From the NCBI RefSeq assembly GCF_024763615.1, contig NW_026604420.1, positions 124,001-188,000 on the forward strand: a stretch of 64,000 nt of DNA, read 5' to 3'. The notes under the pieces were generated by a model, which did no database searches, was not told the origin of the DNA, and worked only from the letters and a program-made list of their open reading frames with translations. The stretch comes from Phlebotomus papatasi (lineage: Eukaryota; Arthropoda; Insecta; Diptera; Psychodidae). Below, in pieces: positions 10,307 through 20,868 of this stretch (position 1 is its first letter; each line of letters opens with the position of its first letter). The position numbers and the translations under genes were made by a program.

Positions 10307-13300
10307 CACTAGTTGATTTTTGTTCTTGGAGAAATTCCCACCAAAAATCAACATGATCCCACCCTTGGGAGTTTTTTTTTAATTTTTTAAAAATGCCAAA
10401 ATCTGCTCTAGAAACCGCAATTCTTAAAATTTCTCAATGAAAATCACATTAGAATACTTCAAATAATTCTATCAATCAATTAATATCATTAGTTGAATTA
10501 TTTTCTTGGAAAAATTCCCACAAAAATCATCATGATCCCACCCTTGGGAGTTTTTTTTTAATTTTTTAAAAATGCCAAAATCTGCTCTAGAAACCGCAAT
10601 TCTTAAAATTTCTCAATGAAAATCACATTAGAATACTTCAAATAATTCTATCAATCAATTAATATCATTAGTTGAATTATTTTCTTGGAAAAATTCCCAC
10701 AAAAATCATCATGATCCCACCCTTGGGAGTTTTTTTTTTAATTTTTTAAAAATGCCAAAATCTGCTCTAGAAACCGCAATTCTTAAAATTTCTCAATGAA
10801 AATCACATTAGAATACTTCAAATAATTCTACCAATCAATTAGTATCATTAGTTGAATTTTTTTCTTGGAAAAATTCCCACCAAAAATCATCATGATCCCA
10901 CCGTTGGGAGTTTTTTTTTAATTTTTTAAAAATGCCAAAACCTGCTCTAGAAGCCGCAATTCTTAAAATTTCTCAATGAAAATCACATTAGAATACTTCA
11001 AATAATTCTACCAATCAATTAATATCATTAGTTGAATTATTTTCTCGGAAAAATTCCCACAAAAATCATCATGATCCCACCCTTGGGAGTTTTTTTTTTA
11101 ATTTTTTAAAAATGCCAAAATCTGCTCTAGAAACCGCAATTCTTAAAATTTCTCAATGAAAATTACATTAGAATACTTCAAATAATTCTATCAATCAATT
11201 AATATCATTAGTTGAATTATTTTCTTGGAAAAATTCCCACAAAAATCATCATGATCCCACCCTTGGGAGTTTTTTTTTTTAATTTTTAAAAATGCCAAAA
11301 TCTGCTCTAGAAACCGCAATTCTTAAAATTTCTCAATGAAAATCACATTAAAATACTTCAAATAATTCTACCAATCAATTAATATCATTAGTTGAATTTT
11401 TTTCTTGGAAAAATTCCCACAAAAATCATCATGATCCCACCCTTGGGAGTTTTTTTTAATTTTTTAAAAATGCCAAAATCTGCTCTAGAAGCCGCAATTC
11501 TTAAAATTTCTCAATGAAAATCACATTAGAATACTTCAAATAATTCTACCAATCAATTAATATCATTAGTTGATTTTTTTTCTTGGAAAAATTCCCACCA
11601 AAAATCATCATGATCCCACCCATGGGAGTTTTTTTTTTAATTTTTTAAAAATGCCAAAATCTGCTCTAAAAACCGCAATTCTTAACATTTCTCAATGAAA
11701 ATCACATTAGAATACTTCAAATAATTCTACCAATCAATTAATATCATTAGTTGAATTTTTTTCTTGGAAAAATTCCCACCAAAAATCATCATGATCCCAC
11801 CCTTGGGAGTTTTTTTTAATTTTTTAAAAATGCCAAAATCTGCTCTAGAAGCCGCAATTCTTAAAATTTCTCAATGAAAATCACATTAGAATACTTCAAA
11901 TAATTCTACCAATCAATTAATATCATTAGTTGTATTATTTTCTTGGAAAAATTCCCTCAAAAATCATCATGATCCCACCCTTGGGAGTTTTTTTTAATTT
12001 TTTAAAAATGCCAAAATCTGCTCTAGAAACCGCAATTCTTAAAATTTCTCAATGAAAATCACATTAGAATACTTCAAATAATTCTACCAATCAATTAATA
12101 TCATTAGTTGATTTTTTTTCTTGGAAAAATTCCCACCAAAAATCAACATGATCCCACCCTTGGGAGTTTTTTTTTTAATTTTTTAAAAATGCCAAAATCT
12201 GCTCTAGAAGCCGCGATTCTTAAAATTTCTCAATGGAAATCACATTAGAATACTTCAAATAATTCTACCAATCAATTAATATCATTAGTTGAATTTTTTT
12301 CTTGGAAAAATTCCCACCAAAACTCATCATGATCCCACCCTTGGGAGTTTTTTAATTTTTAAAAATGCCAAAATCTGCTCTAAAAACCGCAATTCTTAAA
12401 ATTTCTCAATGAAAATCACATTAGAATACTTCAAATAATTCTACCAATCAATTAATATCATTAGTTGAATTTTTTTCTTGGAAAAATTCCCACCAAAACT
12501 CATCATGATCCCACCCTTGGGAGTTTTTTTTTAATTTTTAAAAATGCCAAAATCTGCTCTAGAAACCGCAATTCTTAAAATTTCTCAATGAAAATCACAT
12601 TAGAATACTTCAAATAATTCTACCAATCAATTAATATCATTAGTTGAATTATTTTCTTGGAAAAATTCCCACAAAAATCATCATGATCCCACCCTTGGGA
12701 GTTTTTTTTAATTTTTTAAAAATGCCAAAATCTGCTCTAGAAACCGCAATTCTTAAAATTTCTCAATGAAAATCACATTAGAATACTTCAAATAATTCTA
12801 CCAATCAATTAATATCATTAGTTGAATTTTTTTCTTGGAAAAATTCCCACAAAAATCATCATGATCCCACCCTTGGGAGTTTTTTTTAATTTTTTAAAAA
12901 TGCCAAAATCTGCTCTAGAAACCGCAATTCTTAAAATTTCTCAATGAAAATCACATTAGAATACTTCAAATAATTCTACCAATCAATTAATATCATTAGT
13001 TGAATTTTTTTCTTGGAAAAATTCCCACCAAAAATCATCATGATCCCACCCTTGGGAGTTTTTTTTTTAATTTTTTAAAAATGCCAAAATCTGCTCTAGA
13101 AACCGCAATTCTTAAAATTTCTCAATGAAAATCACATTAGAATACTTCAAATAATTCTACCAATCAATTAATATCATTAGTTGAATTTTTTTCTTGGAAA
13201 AATTCCCACCAAAAATCATCATGATCCCACCCTTGGGAGTTTTTTTTAATTTTTTAAAAATGCCAAAATCTGCTCTAGAAGCCGCAATTCTTAAAATTTC

Positions 13301-15007
13301 TCAATGAAAATCACATTAGAATACTTCAAATAATTCTACCAATCAATTAATATCATTAGTTGAATTTTTTTCTTGGAAAAATTCCCACCAAAACTCATCA
13401 TGATCCCACCCTTGGGAGTTTTTTTTAATTTTTTAAAAATGCCAAAATCTGCTCTAGAAACCGCAATTCTTAAAATTTCTCAATGAAAATCACATTAGAA
13501 TACTTCAAATAATTCTACCAATCAATTAATATCATTAGTTGAATTTTTTTCTTGGAAAAATTCCCACAAAAATCATCATGATCCCACCCTTGGGAGTTTT
13601 TTTTAATTTTTTAAAAATGCCAAAATCTGCTCTAGAAACCGCAATTCTTAAAATTTCTCAATGAAAATCACATTAGAATACTTCAAATAATTCTACCAAT
13701 CAATTAATATCATTAGTTGAATTATTTTCTTGGAAAAATTCCCACAAAAATCATCATGATCCCACCCTTGGGAGTTTTTTTTAATTTTTTAAAAATGCCA
13801 AAATCTGCTCTAGAAACCGCAATTCTTAAAATTTCTCAATGAAAATCACATTAGAATACTTCAAATAATTCTACCAATCAATTAATATCATTAGTTGAAT
13901 TTTTTTCTTGGAAAAATTCCCACCAAAAATCATCATGATCCCACCCTTGGGAGTTTTTTTTAATTTTTTAAAAATGCCAAAATCTGCTCTAGAAACCGCA
14001 ATTCTTAAAATTTCTCAATGAAAATCACATTAGAATACTTCAAATAATTCTACCAATCAATTAATATCATTAGTTGAATTTTTTTCTTGGAAAAATTCCC
14101 ACCAAAAATCATCATGATCCCACCCTTGGGAGTTTTTTTTAATTTTTTAAAAATGCCAAAATCTGCTCTAGAAGCCGCAATTCTTAAAATTTCTCAATGA
14201 AAATCACATTAGAATACTTCAAATAATTCTACCAATCAATTAATATCATTAGTTGAATTTTTTTCTTGGAAAAATTCCCACCAAAAATCATCATGATCCC
14301 ACCCTTGGGAGTTTTTTTTAATTTTTTAAAAATGCCAAAATCTGCTCTAGAAACCGCAATTCTTAAAATTTCTCAATGAAAATCACATTAGAATACTTCA
14401 AATAATTCTACCAATCAATTAATATCATTAGTTGAATTTTTTTCTTGGAAAAATTCCCACCAAAAATCATCATGATCCCACCCTTGGGAGTTTTTTTTAA
14501 TTTTTTAAAAATGCCAAAATCTGCTCTAGAAACCGCAATTCTTAAAATTTCTCAATGGAAAATCACATTAGAATACTTCAAATAATTCTACCAATCAATT
14601 AATATCATTAGTTGAATTTTTTTCTTGGAAAAATTCCCACAAAAATCATCATGATCCCACCCTTGGGAGTTTTTTTTAATTTTTTAAAAATGCCAAAATC
14701 TGCTCTAGAAACCGCAATTCTTAAAATTTCTCAATGAAAATCACATTAGAATACTTCAAATAATTCTACCAATCAATTAATATCATTAGTTGAATTTTTT
14801 TCTTGGAAAAATTCCCACAAAATTTCTCATCATGATCCCACCCTTGGGAGTTTTTTTTAATTTTTTAAAAATGCCAAAATCTGCTCTAGAAACCGCAATT
14901 CTTAAAATTTCTCAATGAAAATCACATTAGAATACTTCAAATAATTCTACCAATCAATTAATATCATTAGTTGAATTTTTTTCTTGGAAAAATTCCCACC
15001 AAAAATC

Positions 15008-15015
15008 ATCATGAT
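15008..15015 (+). repeat. 8-bp target duplication ATCATGAT (left)
   Basis: Directly precedes the CAGTG terminus and equals the 8 bases at 21009-21016. The sequence is its own reverse complement and is present in nearly every satellite monomer. Because of that, the duplication is convincing only together with the restored monomer on excision. Confidence 0.88.
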
Positions 15016-15136
15016 CAGTGCCCGGCGCGAGACGCCTTTCGGCGGCGGCGGCTAAATTTCGTTTTACAGTCAGCGGCGGCTGGCGCGCCGGCGCGCCAGC
15101 CAAAGCTCTTGGCGGCGACGGCGCCAGGCGCGCCGG
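15016..15136. repeat. Left GC-rich terminal cap of the hAT-like element
   Basis: A very GC-rich stretch inside otherwise AT-rich DNA. It holds the terminal inverted repeat, a GGCGGCGGCGGCTAA motif at 15041-15055, a perfect 24-bp palindrome at 15078-15101 built around GGCGCGCC, and more GGCG(G/A)CG repeats. Such subterminal repeats are where hAT transposases bind in known elements; that role is inferred here. Confidence 0.75.
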
Positions 15137-15572
15137 TTGTTTTTTCTTCGAATTGCATGCAGAAATTTAAACAAAATCTGCTGTTCTCAAATATTCTGTA
15201 TTTTTCTCAAGAAAAACCGTTCGTGAAAGCTCTATAAATTATCGCTTTGGGTTTTTTTTTTAAATTGTTTGGCAATTATTTGACAAAGGAAATAATTCTA
15301 TGAGCTGAAGTGAAGCCTTTACGTAGTTTCAGAAAAATAACAATACTCCAACCGTCTTGGAATTTGTCCAGTTATTAATTTTACCGATCGAACTCCACAG
15401 ACAGAGCGTGACGCTTTGATACTTCTTTTATAATAATTAAGGGATTGTATGGGTCAGAATGGCAAAAACAACACATTTTGATTACATTTTTGTCAAAAGT
15501 ATAATTTTTTTTTTGAAAAGTATGAATTAAACTCTTAAGCCACTTAAGCATATAAAAATGCAACTGTTGTAC
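15137..15572. other. Non-coding interior of hAT-like element, left
   Basis: AT-rich sequence between the GC-rich cap and the pogo-type insertion. Short frames on both strands show no recognisable domain. I see no repeat or RNA gene here. Confidence 0.6.
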
Positions 15573-15943
15573 TATAGTAAAGAGAGGTAATCCGGATACT
15601 TTTCATTGAGTGCGACTTTAATGCTTGTTTTTGGACTGATGAAATATTTTTTTCGCCATTCCAAATCAATAGAATTATTCTTTGTTTAATTTAGAATCAT
15701 AATAGAAATAGAATTTTAGCAATAATATTGATGAAAATTAATAAAATTACGATAATATTAATATATGCGCAAGAATGTTACTGCGTTGCTTTTTTGTAAC
15801 TCCGTTGAATTCGATGTAACTCGGATGCTCATTTTAAGGAAAAGTTTAATGCATAAAAATGAGAAGATATTATTTCAAAAACATTTTTTAGAGTTTTATT
15901 CCATCAATTCATTTCATTAATTTATTATTTAATTATATATATT

Positions 15944-15953
15944 TTTATTTATT
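15944..15953 (-). promoter_or_regulatory. AATAAA signals after the transposase pseudogene
   Basis: Two overlapping AATAAA words on the minus strand (15948-15953 and 15944-15949) lie about 15-20 bases past the stop codon. They are suitable as the original polyadenylation signal of the transposase transcript. Confidence 0.5.
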
Positions 15954-15965
15954 TTAAGATTGCAC

Positions 15966-17253
15966 TCAATTCTTTGATTTTTCCTCGGTTTTCTTGGCTG
16001 ACTTCCTTCCACGTTTTTTCTTTTCAGCTTCAATTGGCATTTGAGCCTTTTCCTTTACCATGTTTTTCTCCTTTAGTTTTATCTCCTTTTCTTCTGCCCT
16101 TATATTTTTGTTCCTCTCTCTGGTCAACTTCCGTTCAGCAATTTCTTTCTTTTTTTGTAAATCCTGCCTCAATTTTTCCTCCTGTTCCGCGATAATTTCC
16201 TCGGAAGATACAATATACTGGTGTTTGACATTGCTGGCTTTGACCCTCTTCTTCTGACGACGTTTTGGAATTTCTTCTGGCCAGAAATAGCATTGTTTTA
16301 GTGTGTCGAAGATCGGTTGAGTCTCAGAAGTTGCAGAGAGTTGGTTTCCAGGGATGACTGGATCATTTGAAGGATTATTGTCGGTGGCCTGATCGTGCTG
16401 GTTATTGATAATGGACTCCTCTGAATGTTGGAAAACAATTTTCGGGAAATAAAGACCAGCATAGAAAAGTGGCCCATCCATCCAGCCACTCTGTGGTGAC
16501 GTTCCCATTTTCCATTTCTGCGTTGTGAATGGCAATTTTTGGAGTAATGTCAGTTTTATGAACAGTCATTGGAGGAGCAAGTTCGCCAGTAGCTGACACC
16601 CTGAGGAGTACTGTGATACATTGCTTCGGTCCTGAATTTTTAAGAGATGGAACTACACGTGAACCTCTCCTGGACAGGACATTTCCATCTTCCGGTGTCA
16701 AAAAGAAGGCACTTTCGTCGCAATTAAAAACACGGTCTGGTGAAATGCTCAGAAGGTTGTGTTCTGTGAAATATTTAAGACAATTCTGAAACCATTCCGT
16801 GAGGTCTTCAGCAGTAACAGTAGCTCTTTCCAATGAGAAGGATTTTGGCTTGCGCATGCTGAGCTCTGGATGACGCTTAAGAAAATTCCTGAACTAAACG
16901 TCTCCGGGTCTTCCAGCTGTAAAATGGTTTGTAATTTTGTAGACCTCACAAATGAGTTTAACGCTGTCCAGAACTTGTTCCTTCCCGATGGGATGCCAGC
17001 CATCCGCACATCCCAGGATCCATTTGACAAGTTCTTTTTCCTGTTCTTTTGAAAGAACTGTTGGCCTGCCATTGGGGCACTCCTCTGGGTATTTGCCGGT
17101 CAATTTGTTGTGCAGTGTTGTTCTTGGGACATTAAATGTTTTGGATGCATATGCTATGGTAGAACCATCTCGTACACACTGCAAGGCATTCCTAATACCT
17201 TCCTTAGAGTCGGGCTTGTCCTTATAGGTCTTTTCTTTTGTTCCCTTTGGCAT
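15966..17253 (-). pseudogene. Pogo/Tigger (jerky-like) transposase, disrupted
   Basis: Starts with ATG at 17253-17251. Residues about 18-55 form a Psq-type helix-turn-helix with the VPRTTLHNKL motif. A CENP-B-type DNA-binding region follows (GRPTVLSKEQEKELVKW, residues about 62-78) but is broken by a TAG at 16894-16896, where relatives usually have tryptophan. Reading resumes in the same frame with FLKRHPELSMRKP. The first catalytic Asp lies in VFNCDESAF at about 16717-16719. Near 16500 the frame shifts: the SGWMDGPLFY motif is read in another frame. After that the segment holding the second and third catalytic residues is missing, and the text jumps to the CYFWPEEIPKRR and Lys/Glu-rich coiled-coil tail typical of the family C terminus. 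The copy cannot make active transposase. Confidence 0.87.
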
Positions 17254-17403
17254 CTGAAACAGAAAAAGAGTCCTGAACAATGCAAATTCTGAACCAAAAC
17301 ATTGACTTTCACCGCATCCGACATGCATCGAAATGTAAACATTCACAAAAATCACTTATTTCTGTATGAATTATTAATATATTATCAATAAACTCTTACT
17401 CAC
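17254..17403 (-). other. Predicted 5' UTR intron of the pogo-type transposase
   Basis: On the minus strand CAAG is followed by GTGAGTAAG at 17403, a near-perfect donor. A pyrimidine-rich stretch ending TTTCAG at 17254 sits directly before the start codon. The 150-bp length suits an insect intron. Without splicing, the frame upstream of the ATG stays open for some 34 codons, but those residues do not look like the family. Predicted from splice-site sequence only. Confidence 0.6.
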
Positions 17404-17768
17404 CTTGTAGATCAATAACTACACTAACTTTTATTAATAATTTTGATTGCAAATAATGTTTTATTATATAGAAAAAACACTAAACTTTTTCCAGCGACGA
17501 GCTGTCAACAGCAAAATTTTCTCAGAAATTAAATTTTTAGTACACAACCCAGCTGACCCGAGCTTAAAAAATATTTCTTTTACCCACTTATTAAACCGAT
17601 AAAAATATAATTTTTGGTTTTTCTTAAAGTAGAATAGTTATATTATGATACTTCAGTAATTAATTACAGAATTAAAAATATAAATTATATTTTAAGTGGA
17701 TGTATCGGAGTTAAATCGGTCGCGGCATCCGAGTTTTGCAATCGTCGGAGTTACATGGCCTTACTATA

Positions 17769-18426
17769 TATCCCTTGAAATTTTCTTTTAAAAATTTTAA
17801 AGATTTAGCCGTTCGGAGTTGGGACCTTGTTTTCGGAGACCTTTTTGAAAAAAGATTTTTTCGGAAGACAAAATTACCGTGACAAGGAAAGTACTCGGGC
17901 CATCGGAAGAAATTTCTTTATGAAACTTTGCATATTACTTAATTTTAGAACGACAAATACGATAGTGCAATTTATTGTGTAACCCGTTAGAGGGTGACCT
18001 AAAAAATATGTTTTTTAGGGATATCTCGAAAACTACTCTCACGATTGTTGTCATTGTCAGATACGTTTTTTTATGTTTTTCCATTAAATTTATGAAATTT
18101 TCATGAAATTTATTAAATTTTCGTGAAACATATAAAAACTTACTGTATTAAATTGAATGGTAATGACTGGTTGATATATATCTTGCGAAATGCATTGCAC
18201 AGATTATGTTTTGTAAATGAAATGAAACTGTACTTTTTAAGTGAACGAGTATGATTATTATGATAATAACATTTATTTTCAATTCAATTCCAAACCATAT
18301 AAATATTGCATGGAGTACGATATAATATGCATAAAAATTTTTCACTTTTTAGAAGGTCCGTTGCTATTTTTAGTTATGAAATTTATCTATTTTTAAGGTT
18401 TCATCTCTATTTGTTAAATAAAATGG
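17769..18426. other. Non-coding interior of hAT-like element, centre
   Basis: AT-rich DNA right of the pogo-type insertion. It has local repeats such as AAATTTATGAAATTTTCATGAAATTT-like text near 18086-18125, but no frame with a recognisable domain, no RNA gene and no clear element boundary. Confidence 0.55.
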
Positions 18427-18621
18427 TGCTGAAAACACGCACAGCTCAAGCATCAAACGGGCAAAATTGTGCTGAGAACATGCTTACATCAAGCATGAGC
18501 GGGCAGATACTTCGCGTAAAAACACGCACAGCTTAAGCACAAAACGGATAATGATGCGCTTAAAAATCATGCATAGTTTAAGCATAAAACGTTTATTATT
18601 CCGCTTAAAAACACAAACAGC
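18427..18621 (+). repeat. 44-bp tandem repeat, outer part of forward arm
   Basis: Four to five degenerate units of the pattern GCTTAAAA-(T)CACGCACAGCTTAAGC-ATAAAACGG. The block ends exactly at the TTAA used by the piggyBac-type MITE and resumes after it. Joining the two sides rebuilds ACAGCTTAAGCATAAAACGG, one normal unit. Confidence 0.85.
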
Positions 18622-18625
18622 TTAA

Positions 18626-19140
18626 CCCTTTAACAACGAGATACTTTCTACGGACTGAAAATCAACAATAAAAATTAAACTGGGAAATATAATCAATGAT
18701 TAGTCTTACATCTAACCTTGGAAAGTCCAACAGAGTCTGATTCGGTGTATTTTGTGCTTCTATGGACGATAGGGACAAAAATAGCCCAAAAATTTAAGTA
18801 ATTTTTCTGACAATACCAATGAATTATATTTTTCGCTTTAATGAAAAATATTACATATGAGTATTGTAGTTTTTAGTAGCGAAAGGGTTTTGCTTAAAAA
18901 AAATTGGAAGTATAAAAAATAAATAAAATCAATTATGAATTTGAGAATTTAAAAATTCACCATTTTTGAGCTTAAATATTTACTACATATCAAATAGATA
19001 GAGACTTTCAAAAAATATTGTAGATTCCTTAAATCTTCTACTTTACAATTATGTACAGACATAAGAAAAAAATAACTTTGGGTAGTCAGGAAAAATTATT
19101 TTCTTTATGGGACACCGGTGTTCCAATCGTCCTTAAAGGG
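18626..19140. mobile_element. piggyBac-type MITE (TTAA-flanked)
   Basis: A 515-bp non-coding insertion between TTAA at 18622-18625 and TTAA at 19141-19144. Its termini are CCCTTTAACAACGA and, inward from the right, CCCTTTAAGGACGA (12 of 14 match). TTAA duplication with CCC-initial termini is the piggyBac hallmark. It interrupts a 44-bp repeat unit, which is rebuilt when the element and one TTAA are removed. A small palindrome ACACCGGTGT lies near the right end. No transposase is present, so it would depend on a partner element. Confidence 0.88.
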
Positions 19141-19144
19141 TTAA

Positions 19145-19673
19145 GCATAAAACGGTTAGCGCTTAAAAACACAAACAGCTTAATCACAAAACGGTTGATA
19201 TTCCGCTTAAAAACACGCACAAATGAAGTACAAAACGGGTGACATTCCGCTTAACACGCACAGCTTGAGCATAAAACGGTTATTGTGCCTAAAAACATGC
19301 ATAGCTCAGACATAAAACGGTTAATATTGCGCTTAAACATACGCACAGCTTAAGCACAAAACGGTTGATATTCCGCTTAAAAGCACGCGCTACTCAATCA
19401 TAAAACGGATAAAATTTCGCTTAAAATCACTCACAGCTGAATCGTAAAACGTAAAAAACGCTTAAAATCACGCACAGCTCAATCATAAAACGACTAAGAA
19501 TGCGCTTAAAATCACGTACAGATCAATCATAAAACGGTTACGAATGTGCTTAAAATCACGCACAGCTCAATCGTAAATCGGTTAAAATCACGCACAGCTG
19601 AATCGTAAAATGGTTAAAAATTCGCTTAAAATCACGCACATCTCAATAACAAAGGTTAAGATTACGCTTAAAA
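19145..19673 (+). repeat. 44-bp tandem repeat, forward arm
   Basis: About twelve units of roughly 44 bp, each with a core like GCTTAAAATCACGCACAGCT followed by CAATCATAAAACGGTTAAGAATGC. Units near the right end are the most alike; those on the left are more diverged. The array switches to the opposite orientation at about 19673. No coding potential is seen. Confidence 0.9.
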
Positions 19674-20118
19674 CCGTTCCATGATTGAGCTGTGCGTGAT
19701 TTTAAGCGCAGTCTTAATCGTTTTTCGATTGAGCTGTGCGTGATTTTAAGCGCATTCTTATCCGTTTTTCGATTAATCTGTGCGTGATTTTAAGCGCAAT
19801 CTTAGCCGTTTTACGATTGAGCTGGGCGTGATTTCAAGCGCATTCTTAACCGATTTACGATTGAGCTGTGCGCGATTTTAAGAGCACCCTTAGTCGTTTT
19901 ATGATTAATCTGTGCGTGATTTTAAGCTCGTTCTTAGCCTTTTTATGATTGAGCTGTGCGTACTTTTAAACGTATTCTTAACCAATTTATGATCGTATTG
20001 TGCGTGTTTTAAACACGATTTTAGATAGCGTTTTATGCTTGCCCTGTGCGTATTTTGCAAACGATTCTAGGTATGTTTTTTGCTAGCGCTGTGTGTATTT
20101 TACACACGATTTTAGAGA
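19674..20118 (-). repeat. 44-bp tandem repeat, inverted arm
   Basis: About ten units of the same repeat in reverse orientation (GATTGAGCTGTGCGTGATTT, then TAAGCGCATTCTTAACCGTTTTAC). The first units match the forward consensus closely, and the last (from about 20040) are degenerate. Together with 19145-19673 this forms a large inverted repeat with almost no spacer. Confidence 0.9.
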
Positions 20119-20303
20119 GAGCTTAAAAAATAAAAAAATATATATAAAATTAAAAGAATTCTAAAAAAACTAAAAAAAGCATCGTGAGAAATTTATGGAA
20201 AAGAGTTAGTTTTTTGGTGACAACAACAAATTGTGGAGCATAGGTTTGAAAAGAAAACGATAATGGAATTTGAGTATATATGAAAACAGGGTCAACAAAA
20301 AAA
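20119..20303. other. AT-rich non-coding spacer
   Basis: A-rich sequence after the inverted 44-bp array. It contains A and T runs and no convincing frame or repeat. Confidence 0.5.
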
Positions 20304-20599
20304 CAGTGATAAACCCAGATAAGCTTGTGGTAGCTAATATTCTTTACAGGTGACCTCGAACTCACTGTTCGAGGTCACCTGCAACTCGGAGTGTTTGCAA
20401 CTTGGTATGCGTGAAAATTCGATTGTGAGTTGAATTTCGGGGGTAAAGAATTGCGTCAAGTAAACGGTTTTCGTCGGTCGAAATGAATAAAATTGGCTCG
20501 ACGCGATTCTTTACCCCCAAAATTCAACTCAAACACGCATTTTGAGGTCGCCTGTAAAGAATCTCAGCTACCATAAGCTTATCTGGGCTTATATCACTG
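20304..20599. repeat. Long inverted-repeat (MITE-like) element
   Basis: The left arm starts CAGTGATAAACCCAGATAAG. The right arm, read inward, starts CAGTGATATAAGCCCAGATA. The match continues through AAGCTT(G/A)TGGTAGCT, ATTCTTTACAGG(T/C)GACCTC and, further in, GAGTTGAATTT and GGGGGTAAAGAAT. In the left arm an extra hairpin of 15 bp with a 5-base loop (20347-20361 with 20367-20381) is inserted. Overall length is 296 bp. I could not find a clear target duplication, so the superfamily is undecided. Confidence 0.75.
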
Positions 20600-20868
20600 G
20601 TCATTTTCTATTGTGAATTTAAATAGTCCGAGTGGAAAAGGCGAACAAAAAATCATTGAAATAGGTTAATAAACTTTAAAGATAGAGTCCGGTCCATTTG
20701 GATATAGTAAGGGTCGGGGTACAGTGGGTTGCGGTAGAGACGGATGGGACCCATACATCCTTAGGACAGTTTCAAAGTTGCCCCAATTCAAAGTGCCCCA
20801 TTTCCTATTTAACAATCGCAGAAATTGACATATAAAAAAAGTTGTATTGGAATGCAAAAAGTTTTTTT
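20600..20868. other. Non-coding interior of hAT-like element, right
   Basis: Mixed-composition DNA between the inverted-repeat element and the right GC-rich cap. The short frame on the minus strand here shows no known domain. Nothing else is visible. Confidence 0.5.

Larger units (their letters stand above)
8145..15015 (+). repeat. 179-bp satellite array, block B
   Basis: Same monomer and orientation as block A, resuming directly after the right LTR with the duplicated CCAAT and running about 38 copies to the hAT-like element. It contains a duplicated four-monomer unit (marker variants at 9281 and 9997, 716 bp apart) and a private subfamily with TCACTAGTTG and TGTTCTTGGAGAAA near 9411, 10127 and 10306. 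One aberrant monomer at about 14817-14832 has a short insertion before TCATCATGATCCC. No gene is visible. Confidence 0.98.
15575..17766 (-). mobile_element. Nested pogo/Tigger-type (Tc1/mariner) element, decayed
   Basis: A 2,192-bp insertion flanked by TA on both sides (15573-15574 and 17767-17768). Its ends read TAGTAA inward from both sides, followed by imperfect inverted repeats (about 16 of 22 bases match). Both subterminal zones carry GTAACTCCG and GTAACTCGGATGC-like words in opposite orientation (15796-15804 and 15816-15828; complements at 17746-17754 and 17725-17733). It encodes a minus-strand pogo-family transposase pseudogene. TA duplication, length and protein family agree with a Tigger-like element. 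The exact terminus could shift by a couple of bases because the flanks are TATA-rich. Confidence 0.82.

Noticed and set aside
14971..15237. 88-codon plus-strand frame across the satellite/hAT-like junction
   Set aside because: It runs across an insertion boundary and through GC-rich terminal repeats; the translation is low-complexity with no domain.
16402..17253. Intact CENP-B-like host gene
   Set aside because: An in-frame stop, a frameshift, loss of the catalytic core and flanking TA plus inverted ends mark it as a dead transposon copy.
15974..17292. Plus-strand frames opposite the transposase
   Set aside because: They are complements of the transposase pseudogene, and their hydrophobic look comes from the Lys/Glu-rich tail read backwards.
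18148..20857. Short frames in the hAT-like interior (18148-18345, 18306-18536, 19051-19242, 20150-20365, 20666-20857)
   Set aside because: They cross element boundaries or repeat units, start at chance ATGs and show no domain.
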